In this document: positions 5,438-13,800 of the stretch, in pieces
Numbering within the stretch: position 1 is the stretch's first letter
How the letters are laid out: the number at the start of each line of letters is the position of its first letter
Assembly: GCA_026770595.1 (NCBI GenBank)
Contig: MU634071.1
Coordinates: 1 to 16,478, forward strand
Reading direction: 5' to 3'
Length of the DNA stretch: 16,478 nucleotides
Source: Ochromonadaceae sp. CCMP2298
Lineage: Eukaryota; Sar; Synurophyceae; Ochromonadales; Ochromonadaceae
Position numbers and translations under genes: made by a program
The notes under the pieces: model-generated
Databases searched by the model: none
The model's input: the letters and a program-made list of their open reading frames with translations, nothing else
What the model was told of the DNA's origin: nothing

Positions 5438-7918
5438 ATGGCCGTCTCTTCCTCTTCCTTCTGTGCTGCCGCCGTGCCGTTGTCAGCACTGTTTGGCAAG
5501 GCGAAGGCAGCCAACGTGCAGGTATCTCCGGGTGGCAAATGGTTGGGCTGGTTGGCTCGCAATGAAGACGAAGGTGTGCTCGATCTCTGGGTTGCTGCTC
5601 TTCCACTCACTACACAGAGAGTCAGCAATACCATTCCGGGGGCCGTGCAGCTCACCCGTGCTACGTCGAGAGACATCTGCTTTTCCTACCACTTCTCAGC
5701 TGATGATAGACATATCGTGTACCTGAGGGAGACCCGCCACGGGTCCGAGCTCTATCACCCCTACGTCATAGGCCTTGACCTAGACGACAGGGAAAGGGAC
5801 AATAAGAGGGATGGGGACAGAGCAGGGCCGGAGGAGCACCTGAGGGATCTGGGACTGGCTAGAGGGACGGCTGAGAGGCAGGCTGAAGGGCGGGATCTCT
5901 TGTTCGCATACCCCCACCTCACGTGTGCAGTGGGTTTTGTTGGAGGTCTGCAACTGTGGCTGCCCATAGACAGACCCAATACAGTCATTCTCTCCACGGG
6001 CACTGGCTCTCTGACGTGGGACCTGTCTGAGGTCGATTTAGATCTAGGGGGGGTTGCAGGCACATGTGCACTGCGCACCGTACATCGCAACCCTGCAAAC
6101 ACAAAGCTGGGCTGTTTGCGTCTAGTACTGGCGCTCGCAGCGCACGTGCTGCTACAGGCTGTGTTTTTCCTGATACAATTCCTTTCTATCGGGTTCCTCA
6201 GGCTAAGAGGAAGAGCAGCATGGGAGGCTCTTGCGCCGCCCCCCGCGGCACCTCTGCAGTACTTCGTTGACGGGGTAACGGGAGGGTTGGTGGGCAGGGC
6301 TGACTGCAGCATGTCCTTAGGGGGCATGTCTATGCTCTTCTCGAGACGAGTACCTGCAGGCTCCTTCGTGCCGTTGTGTTCGCCTATCCCTCTGGCTAGA
6401 CTGAATATGCAGCTGGTGGGCTCTGGCGGTGCCACTGGGACCCTGCGTATGGATATGCTGCCGCAAGAGGGAGGAGGAGGAGAAGGTGATGGTGATGGTG
6501 ATGGTGCTGTGGCGGTACATACCTGTGATGTTGGGGACACCACCGCATACGTATCCTACCCCTCTGGCCGTGTTCTGGCGCAGCACCCCCGCCTAGACAT
6601 TCATTCCTTCGTCACCCATCCCCGCAGCGGTGTTGTCGAGGCAGTCGTGGTCACTTCGGCGCGGAGAGAAATGCTTCCGGTGTGTGCGGCGGGGGAGAGG
6701 GTTAGGAACGCGCTACTGCGGCTGACGGGTAGGCTGGGGGGCACCAGTACCAGTACCAGTGATGACGACATGCTTGCAGTGGTCTCACGTTCATTACGAG
6801 ATGATATATGGGTAGTAGTCGCCAGCACTGATACCCAACCAGCTACTTTCTATGTAGTATACAACCCGTACGCAGAGAGTAGTTTGCCTATACTACTACT
6901 CTGTGCACGGCCGGAGCTGCATGCTGCACAGCTATCTTTGCTATCACTGCCGGGCTTGACACGCACTGTAGGTGTGGACATACGAGCACGAGATGGAGTC
7001 ACGATACCTGCTTATCTAACTAGACCCCACCCCAATAGCGGTAGCAGCAGTGCCAGCAGCAATAATCCGCCTACCCCTCTGGCGCTACTATTACATGGCG
7101 GGCCCTCTGCTCGGGACTGGCCCTCCTTCGATCCTGTCGTTCAGTTACTGTCCTCTCGGGGTATAGCTGTGCTAAGACTGAACTACAGGGGTAGTGCTGG
7201 GTACGGTATGCACTATTTGCGTCTAGGTGATGGGGTCCAAGGAATGCATAATGACGTGGAAGATGCGAGAGAGTGGGCTGTGAGGGAGGGAGTAGCGATA
7301 AGAGAAAAGGTGGTGGTAATTGGTGCGAGTTGGGGGGGTTACTTAAGTTTAGGGGCTGCTACTGGCTTGGCACGGCCACTGCCACAGGGAGGGGGAGGGG
7401 GGAATGTAGCACCACCTCCAGCAGCGACAGACAGCGCAGCTCTGGACAAGCAGCCAGTATATACAGCAGTGGTGGCTATTGTCCCGTTAGTCAGTGTTGG
7501 CGCAGCCAACAGCTCTCCTGCTTTTCGTGGCGATCCGCTTGTAGCACGGTACTGGCGGCAGATCTACGGTACAACGCTGTCTGAAAACCTGGAGTATGCG
7601 AAGAAACTGTCTCCACTGCATATAATGGCCAATTTCAAATCACGGGCAGGGAGACTGCTACTCTTTCACGGCGACGATGATCCGAGGGTTCCCAGGCAGC
7701 AGGCGGAGGCAGTGGCTGCAGCAGCAGAGGTACTGGGCATAAGTGGTAAGCATATCGGATATGCGAACGAGGGGCATTCAGTGAAGAGAGAACCAAATGT
7801 ACTACATATGTGGCATGAAATAGAGAGGTTTGTATGCGCAGCTGTGGGTTTGCCGCCGCCCCCACCTGCACTGGCGCCACTGGGGTGCACGGCCAGTACA
7901 CGATGGGAGTCACTGTGA
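5438..7918 (+). CDS. S9 family serine peptidase (prolyl oligopeptidase / acylaminoacyl-peptidase type)
   Basis: A single uninterrupted exon encodes 826 residues. The start at 5438 is preferred over the in-frame ATG at 5342: its context (AAGATGG) is strong, the upstream 32 codons lie in a direct repeat, and the S9 propeller signature starts right after it (LSALFG, then VQVSPGGKWLGWLARNE, then LWV). Residues about 20-540 form a divergent seven-bladed-propeller region. About 580-820 is the alpha/beta-hydrolase domain, with the oxyanion-region LLLHGGPSARDW. The catalytic triad is visible: Ser631 in GASWGGY, Asp748 in HGDDDPRVP, His780 in NEGHSVKREP. The family cleaves short or N-acylated peptides. 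Odd points are a hydrophobic span at residues 224-254 inside the propeller, Gly/Asp, Thr/Ser and Ser/Asn low-complexity inserts, and no intron. The exact substrate cannot be told. Confidence 0.88.
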   Translation: MAVSSSSFCAAAVPLSALFGKAKAANVQVSPGGKWLGWLARNEDEGVLDLWVAALPLTTQRVSNTIPGAVQLTRATSRDICFSYHFSADDRHIVYLRETRHGSELYHPYVIGLDLDDRERDNKRDGDRAGPEEHLRDLGLARGTAERQAEGRDLLFAYPHLTCAVGFVGGLQLWLPIDRPNTVILSTGTGSLTWDLSEVDLDLGGVAGTCALRTVHRNPANTKLGCLRLVLALAAHVLLQAVFFLIQFLSIGFLRLRGRAAWEALAPPPAAPLQYFVDGVTGGLVGRADCSMSLGGMSMLFSRRVPAGSFVPLCSPIPLARLNMQLVGSGGATGTLRMDMLPQEGGGGEGDGDGDGAVAVHTCDVGDTTAYVSYPSGRVLAQHPRLDIHSFVTHPRSGVVEAVVVTSARREMLPVCAAGERVRNALLRLTGRLGGTSTSTSDDDMLAVVSRSLRDDIWVVVASTDTQPATFYVVYNPYAESSLPILLLCARPELHAAQLSLLSLPGLTRTVGVDIRARDGVTIPAYLTRPHPNSGSSSASSNNPPTPLALLLHGGPSARDWPSFDPVVQLLSSRGIAVLRLNYRGSAGYGMHYLRLGDGVQGMHNDVEDAREWAVREGVAIREKVVVIGASWGGYLSLGAATGLARPLPQGGGGGNVAPPPAATDSAALDKQPVYTAVVAIVPLVSVGAANSSPAFRGDPLVARYWRQIYGTTLSENLEYAKKLSPLHIMANFKSRAGRLLLFHGDDDPRVPRQQAEAVAAAAEVLGISGKHIGYANEGHSVKREPNVLHMWHEIERFVCAAVGLPPPPPALAPLGCTASTRWESL
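6487..6510 (+). repeat. Coding microsatellite (GATGGT)n in the S9 peptidase
   Basis: Tandem GATGGT units encode alternating Gly-Asp in a low-complexity insert of the propeller region. A related short tandem at 6742-6759 (ACCAGT) encodes Thr-Ser pairs. Both have six-base periods, so they keep frame and probably lie in surface loops. Confidence 0.75.
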
Positions 7919-8108
7919 AGCGGCAGAGGGAGGAGGAGGGTAGGTCCTGTACTGTACTGTACTGTACTGTACAATGTATTGTATTGAATGAATTGTATTC
8001 ATACTTGATTGTGAATTAATTGTAAAAAAAACTGGACTGTAGTGCTTCAAAATTGTAGGGTAGAGATCCTCTTTTGCATTATTGTAGGGTAGGGCTGCGG
8101 AGCATCGA
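7919..8108. other. Convergent intergenic spacer with short tandem repeats
   Basis: This 190-bp spacer lies between the stops of the S9 peptidase and the purple acid phosphatase. It holds four exact ACTGT pentamers (7951-7970) with partial flanking copies, then A/T-rich DNA, and a 12-bp direct repeat ATTGTAGGGTAG at 8052-8063 and 8081-8092. It must serve as the 3' UTR for both genes. Confidence 0.6.
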
Positions 8109-10607
8109 TCAGGGCAAGGGCTGCAAGGGTGGCGGGAAGGTCTGCATGGAAATGCCTTGCTCCATGCCTTGCTCCATGCCGTGCGAGGAACTTGATTCCG
8201 CTATTGGCGACGTGTTGCCGACTGAGTCCCAGAGAGGGTGCGAAGATGACGACGACGGTGCTGCATTGAGCGATCCGGAGTCTTCTGCTCTCATGAACGA
8301 GAGGAGATAGGCCATCAGGCCGAGCAGCCCCAGTCCCACCACCACCGCGCAAGCTGCAATCGCGCCCACCTCGGTGGCAGACAAGCCGGCACTGGAGCTG
8401 GATCCCTCACTCCACGACCCGAAGTCCTGCGTGATGACCATTCTATCTATAACCTGGTCGTTGGCGCTGTTGATGAACTCCCACTGCAGGTGGGTGGCGT
8501 TCGTGGCGGTGAGCTTGGCCCAGCCCCACGTTCTGTCCCAATACGCCTCACTCCACGAGTAGTTGTGGCTGCTCAAACTGGGCCCATTTCCGGCGCTACC
8601 GATCAGCATCCACACAGTGCCTTTGGGGTTTTCGTGTAGGTGTACCTGGAGAGACGCGCGAGAGAGGAGAGGTTAGAGAAGAGAGGTATAGAGGCAGAGA
8701 GGTGGAGAGGCAGAGAGGTAGAGGGGCAGAGAGGTAGAGGGGTAGAGAGGTACAGAGGAAGTGCCTACAGTAAGCAAGGACGAGGTGCTCATGGTTATAA
8801 GAGGCAGTCTTACATCGTTCCCCTCTGCGTCCTGGGTCAGTGTGGAGAGCTGCACCACCTCGCCTTGAAAGACCGCCGCCTGTCGCTGGTAGTTGTGGAA
8901 ATGTCCCGAGAAGGCCAAGTTGACTTGGTACTCCTTGAGCAGCGGCTCGACGTTGGCTTGCAGGCTCTGCATGACCTCGACGTCCCAGCCGGCAGTGCAG
9001 GCCTCGCAGTTTTTGTTGTTGGTGCAGCAAGAGTCAGAGTCCACATACATGGGCCGGTGTCCGCTGAACACGATCCACGGCGTGACGGATCGATTGACCG
9101 CCTTGAGGTCGCTCTCTATCCAGTAGTACTGCTGAGAGTGCTTCGTGAAGTCGTGCTCTGTGCTCATGCCTACGATGTGGAGCAACCCTACATCGTAACT
9201 CCACCACGGCGCGTCCGTTTGTGCAGGGTATGGCATAGGGAGTAGTGTGAGGGCGGCGACACTGCACTCCCCTCCACTCGCCGTACCGTAGCCCGCATTG
9301 GATGCAGTGCCCGGCCAGTCGCTTTCGTGATTGCCCACCGTCGTTAACAGAGGGACGCGTCCTGGGAAGCAAGATGCGACGTAAGTGGGGAATGAGTTAT
9401 ACATTCGCGGATTATGGTACATGCACACGAAGCGAGAAGGCAACGAGGGATAAGGGGTGGGGATCATTCCTGCCACATACCTGCGATTGGCGAAAAGTTA
9501 TCGAGGAAGAAGTCCCAGTTTGAGAGGTACCTGCGAGATAGAGACAGATGACAGATAGAGGTAGAGTTAAAGATAAAAGTGGAGTTAGGATGTGGTCGAA
9601 TCGGAAGGTATGGTAAACTGCAATATGCAATATGCAATATGCAACATGAAATCGGCCTGAACTTACCCGTTTGCATACGATACATCTCCTGACAGGAAGA
9701 CTAGGTCAATTTCCCCCCTCAACACGCTGTCGCCTATGGAGTTCGTGGTGTTCACGGCAGGGGGACACGCCTCATTCCACACCGTTGTATCGTACGAGTC
9801 GTCGTTGGTGCCAACCCCAAGGTCGGCAAGCAAGGCAACAGTCGTCGGCCTGGTCGGCGGTTGCGTGCCAGGCAATGGGGGCAGGAAGAATGTCCACTGA
9901 GGGCTAAAGTTGTCTGTAGCTGCATCGCCGAAAATGTAATAGATAACTTTGTTGCTCAGGTTCATATCCACGATTCCACTGAAGTTTGCAGTGTGGATGT
10001 AGCCCAAGCTTCTCCAGCCGATTGTCGTTGCTGCTCCTCCGCACATAGAGTCTTTGCTCAGAGTGCTCGTGGAGGCATTGAGCGCAAACGTGTAAGTGGC
10101 GTTCAGTATGCCCCACCGCAGCTGAGGGATAGTACTATTCGCCGAGCTCCACAACAGCGAGTAGACGTTGTGATCTCCAGTGGGCACGATACGGTGCTTC
10201 AGGGGCTCGTTGTTGTCTCGGAAGTTGACAATCTCGCTGCTGGATGTCTGCAGAGTAGGCCTCCTTGTGCCCCCAGAGAAAAGGTAGAACTGAACGCCAT
10301 CGCGCAAGTTGGTGATGTTAAATTCCAGCTGCCCGTTGCCAGTGGTCATGTATTGAGAGTCTGACGACCGCCCACAGTACCCGAACTTGACTGGAGATGT
10401 TGTCGTCACATCGGCATTGGGTGGACTGTACGCTCCAATCCAATCGTCGACACCAGGAGTCGTGGAGTTAAAGAGAACGGTCACAAGGCCATTGTTCGGT
10501 ATTGTCAGAGGACTAACGGACTTGATCGTGAACTTGAGCTCAGCATCAGTGGCAAGCTCAACAGCTACGGATGAAGGCTCGATCAGATGGAGGTAGTGAG
10601 AACTCAT
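8109..10607 (-). CDS. Purple acid phosphatase, long plant PAP2-like form with C-terminal membrane anchor
   Basis: Four exons (10607-9667, 9530-9481, 9361-8814, 8645-8109) give 691 residues; introns are 136, 119 and 168 nt, all GT-AG. All five metallophosphoesterase blocks are present: Asp262 in ADLG, Asp308/Tyr311 in GDVSYANG, Asn341 in GNHESD, His432 in SGHRPMY, and His484/His486 in SGHFHNY. These bind the binuclear Fe-metal centre that hydrolyses phosphomonoesters. An N-terminal region with DDWIGAYSPP (about 54-63) and a fibronectin-like domain with DSMCG, GWR and GYIHTA resemble plant PAP2/PAP9-type enzymes. Residues about 606-630 are a transmembrane helix, followed by a 61-residue Ser-rich tail that includes MEQGMEQG. 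No N-terminal signal peptide is seen, so C-terminal anchoring as described for Arabidopsis PAP2 is plausible. Several NxS/T sites are present. The first ATG follows a two-codon upstream ORF. Confidence 0.88.
8158..8180 (-). repeat. 12-bp tandem duplication in the PAP tail
   Basis: Two adjacent copies of a 12-base unit encode Met-Glu-Gln-Gly twice near the C-terminus of the purple acid phosphatase, followed by a partial third copy. It is a small in-frame slippage duplication in a low-complexity tail. Confidence 0.7.
8681..8760. repeat. 16-bp minisatellite in purple acid phosphatase intron 3
   Basis: Five contiguous 16-base units (8681-8696, 8697-8712, 8713-8728, 8729-8744, 8745-8760) share the form GAGAGGTAGAGGGGCA with a few changes each. 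The array lies within the 168-nt intron 8813-8646. In the transcribed sense it is a C/T-rich run leading to the acceptor CTCTCCAG at 8646-8653, so it extends the polypyrimidine tract. Confidence 0.9.
9619..9646. repeat. 7-bp tandem repeat in purple acid phosphatase intron 1
   Basis: TGCAATA occurs three times in tandem, followed by a TGCAACA variant, inside the 136-nt intron 9666-9531. It lies near the donor side. It looks like simple slippage with no evident function. Confidence 0.8.
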
Positions 10608-10852
10608 GCTGCTGGGAAGGGTGAGACCGCAGAAGACCTCAGATCATGCGGTGCGAGCCCGGTAACGCCGCAGCACCAACGCCGAGAGACTGTGGCTCCA
10701 AGACTCGCACAGATTCAAGACGCTCGCGGATCCACAAAGCAGTAGACTGACCAACTGTAGAGAGAGACTGAACCGCAGAGGGAGACTGGCTCTTAGACTC
10801 AGTTAACTTTAAGTTAGAATATTAGCGAATCTTGCTTTCGCGTGAGTCACGT

Positions 10853-10875
10853 CACGTGGATCCACTCGAGTGGAT
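10853..10875. promoter_or_regulatory. CACGTG E-box overlapping nested palindromes
   Basis: CACGTG (10853-10858) runs into the 10-bp palindrome GTGGATCCAC (10856-10865) and then the 16-bp perfect palindrome ATCCACTCGAGTGGAT (10860-10875). It lies about 246 bp upstream of the phosphatase ATG and 226 bp upstream of the CAF-1 p60 ATG. CACGTG is bound by bHLH factors, including fungal Pho4 at phosphatase genes. Transfer of that role to this organism is inference only. Confidence 0.4.
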
Positions 10876-10877
10876 AA

Positions 10878-10902
10878 AGGTCCCTATATTATTTAGGGAC
10901 CT
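10878..10902. repeat. Perfect 9-bp inverted repeat with 7-nt loop
   Basis: Arms AGGTCCCTA (10878-10886) and TAGGGACCT (10894-10902) are exact reverse complements around TATTATT. The element follows directly after the palindrome cluster in the divergent promoter. It could be a dimer-binding site or a hairpin in a 5' leader. Confidence 0.6.
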
Positions 10903-11100
10903 ATGCAGATTACGAATTTTGAAAAATGTTGTGGGCCCTTTTTCTCGTCGTTGTGTTGTTGTAGCCTCGTCTTCACCCTTTGTCTGCACTTATTCAATAG
11001 GGTTTCTGGTGCTTCCATCGCAGGGGAACTTCATGCGCCTTGGCTTGATTGCAGCCTCTCATTAGAACGCAGCTATACCCCGACGAGCGGCCCCGGCGAC

Positions 11101-13225
11101 ATGAGCAGCATCGGCATCGCCGTATCAACTCCGGAAGTGCTGTGGCACGGCGGCGGGAACGAGAATGGCAAACCAGATCCCGTGTACTCTGTTGATTTCC
11201 ATCCTCAAGAAATGGTCCTCTTGACCTCGGGGATCGACGCCAACGTTCCTCCAAAAGGCAGTGTCCGGGTAAGCACCGCCGCGCTGACATGCACATAAAC
11301 TCCATCGCTCTTCTGACCTTCTTGCAATTTCTCTGAACTAGTTGTGGAGAATCGACGAGAAGAACGGCCAGGAATTTCTTCTAGACCTGAGTGACCACCA
11401 GTCTGCTGTCAACGTGGCACGCTTCTCTCCTGACGGGAAAATGCTCGCGTCGGCGTCGGAACGCCAGGTGGTTGTCTACGTTGTAGATGACCCGTCCATG
11501 TGGAGGAATATCGCAGACGTGGCACCTCTGGAGCGCATATGGCTTCGTCCTAGTCTGAACGAGGTCTTCGACCTGCAGTGGTCTCCCGACAGCTCCTACG
11601 TCATCATCGGTGCCATCGACAACAAGGTAACCTCCTGTGCTCCTGTGCTCCCAACCTATTCCCCCCAGGACCTTCGTTAATCTTCACCACCATTCAAATC
11701 CCTATAGGCTGAAATTATAAGGGTTTCAACAAGAGACTCGCTGCTTCTCCCGGGGCACAGCTCGTACATCCAGGGAGTGGCGTGGGACCCGCGCAACGGA
11801 ATCGTGGTGACTCAGAGCGCAGACAGGTCGGTCAAGGCACACAAGCTGAAGACAAAGCCCAACGCCATGGTGAAGCTGGCAGCGCGAGGGCACTGCGTCA
11901 TGCGCACGCACACGGGGTTTACTCCTCCGGAGTCTGAGGCCGAGAAGAAGAGAGAGCTGACTGCCGCCGACTTTGGAATTGACCCAGCATCAGCGTTGAC
12001 GGAGGCAGCAGACGCGGTCGCGCAGAGTAGCACCCCGTCCGTCCCTAGCATCAGTTTATTCGCAGATTCATTCGTGCCATCGTTCTTCAGGCGCTTGTGC
12101 TTCACTGCCGACGGTAGCCTCCTGCTAGTTCCCACTGGCATCCATCGCCCCCCAGTCCCGAAGTCTTCTGAGGGCTCGGCTGACTTAGCCAGTATGGAGC
12201 CTGCGCCGGCTTCGTTCTGCACCCACATATTCTCTCGGGACAATCTAGGTAGTCCTTGTCTTTCCCTGGTGGGCCTCGACGACCCCTCGATAGCAGTGCG
12301 GTGTTGCCCCCGCCCTTTCAAGCTCATCGACCACAGCTCTGATGGCTCCACGGATGTCCTCACCACCATCCCCGGGGAGTACAGATTTGTCTTCGCAGTG
12401 GTCACGCTCAGCACTGTCTTTGTCTACGACACCCAGCACACAAAACCGTTAGCAAAGTTCGCCGGGCTGCATTATGCGCCCATCAATGACGTGGCGTGGT
12501 CGGAAGATGGGAGGACGCTCGTAGCTTGCAGCAGTGACGGATACCTGTCCTTTTTCCGCTTTGAGGATGGCTGCCTCGGGGAGTTCTTGGAGGACGCCGC
12601 TATTCCGGAGAGTGTCAAGAGGGCGCAGCCGTGCTTGTTCAAATACACGCCTCCTGTGGAGGTGGTACCTACTCTGGACGGCAGCCCCGAGGTGGCGAAA
12701 GTTGAGGGCGCTGCTTCTGCGTCTGCCGCAGGACCTGATGCGATAGGGGCGGCGGTCGACTCCTGCGCCACAACGAGCGACGCAGCTTCCTGTAGTGCGG
12801 TGACAGCCGGATCTGCCACTAACGAGGACGACAGTGCAGTCGCCGTGCCGGCGGTTCAAGTGGCTGAGTCCGCCGACGCCCCTGCCCCCGATGCTGGCAA
12901 GAAGCGCAAGAGGATTCAGCCCACTATGATAGGCGCGATCGGCAGCGGAGGGAGTCCAGCGGTTGATTCAGCGGTCAGGCCGGTGGAACAGACGCCGACA
13001 GAGAAGGAGAATGCCCCAGTTAGCGCCAATACCGCGTCTGGTAGCTCGGTAAGCGGGGCAGCTGTGGTCGGCTCGCCCGCACTGCCCGCGGCCGAGTCCT
13101 CAGGGGCAGGTGGGGATGACGGCACCAGAGGAGACGATAGCCAGAGGAAAAAGAAGCGCATTGCTCCGGTCTTAATCGGTCCTTCTGGCCATGCGTCACC
13201 TGCTGCTGGGCGCGCAGCAATTTAG
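11101..13225 (+). CDS. CHAF1B: Chromatin assembly factor 1 subunit B (CAF-1 p60 / Cac2), WD40 histone chaperone subunit
   Basis: Three exons (11101-11268, 11342-11626, 11708-13225) give 656 residues; introns of 73 and 81 nt are both phase 0. The protein is the WD40 subunit of CAF-1, which deposits H3-H4 on newly replicated DNA in the nucleus. Family marks in order: TPEVLWHGGG and PVYSVDFHP at the N-terminus, SAVNVARFSPDGKMLAS, SYIQGVAWDPRNGIV, SFVPSFFRRLCFTADGSLL, IAVRCCP and YRFVFAVVTLSTVFVYDTQ. These match human CHAF1B block for block. ATG 11101 places the family's opening strand about 12 residues in and is preferred over the in-frame ATG at 10903. The C-terminal 220 residues are Ala/Ser-rich and disordered, with two basic motifs (549-560 and 631-642) like the Asf1-binding B-domain of HIRA/Cac2. 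It shares its upstream region with the purple acid phosphatase. Confidence 0.9.
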
Positions 13226-13800
13226 TTGCACGCTGAGTACCATGAATCATTTTCTCAAGCATTGTGGTTTGATCAGCTTTGCTTGATAACAATTAGCTAC
13301 ATGTACGACCATTCTTAGGTCAAGAACAAACCACCAGAATATGCAAGCATTACGTTAACGCTGCATAAAGAAGTGAAAAGGTCCAAGTTCTAGTTGTTTA
13401 TGCAAACTCCTGCTAAAGATTTCATTCTGGTGGGACAACAGCCTGCACACTGTCTGGGTACAGAACGTTAGGTAGAAGACCTACAAGAGGAACTTATGGA
13501 TTCAATGATACCTGGGATACTTACTACCCATATGTTGTGGAGGGATGGAAGGTACCAGTATGTTAACAATAAAATAAATGATGAGATTCGCCAGAAAAGA
13601 TCGCGAAACGTTCATGAGTCAAAACCCTTGGTTTTTGAATCTGTTTCACTGCTAGCGTGGAAGGTGGAGGGTGGGTTCTAAAGGAAAAAGGGGTGCTTCC
13701 TCTTCAACTAGAGTTCACGGCAAGGCAACGAACGAACTAGATTCATTCGTGCTCTTCGCGCCGTTGTGACCACCGGCACTTCCTCTCTCGAACTGAAGCG
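13226..13800. other. Intergenic region between CAF-1 p60 and the ACP5-like phosphatase
   Basis: This 575-bp region serves as the 3' UTR of CAF-1 p60 and the promoter of the phosphatase. Overlapping AATAAA hexamers occur at 13568-13573 and 13573-13578. A weak 7-bp inverted repeat (13255-13261 with 13280-13286) follows the CAF-1 stop. A 61-codon frame at 13496-13681 has no recognisable features, and I do not call it a gene. Confidence 0.5.

Larger units (their letters stand above)
10608..11100. promoter_or_regulatory. Divergent promoter region between purple acid phosphatase and CAF-1 p60
   Basis: This 493-bp region holds both promoters. A cluster between 10836 and 10902 includes TTTCGCG (10836-10842, one base short of an E2F-like octamer), TGAGTCA (10843-10849), a CACGTG hexamer (10853-10858), two overlapping palindromes and a hairpin. 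On the phosphatase side, the sense strand is pyrimidine-rich with several CAGTCT copies, consistent with a 5' UTR. A minimal uORF (ATG ATC TGA, 10647-10639) precedes the phosphatase ATG. An in-frame extension of the CAF-1 p60 frame to an ATG at 10903 exists, but its residues do not resemble the family. Confidence 0.5.

Noticed and set aside
5761-6543. A 260-codon minus-strand frame, Ser/Pro-rich
   Set aside because: It lies wholly inside the S9 peptidase exon, has no domain signature, and its low-complexity composition mirrors the Gly/Asp insert on the coding strand.
10903-11100. N-terminal extension of CAF-1 p60 to the ATG at 10903
   Set aside because: The 66 added residues are Cys/Leu-rich and unlike the family, whose WD40 opening begins a few residues after the start. 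ATG 11101 fits this.
13496-13681. A 61-codon plus-strand frame between CAF-1 p60 and the ACP5-like gene
   Set aside because: No motif, overlaps the likely poly(A) signals, and short frames like this are common in A/T-rich spacers.
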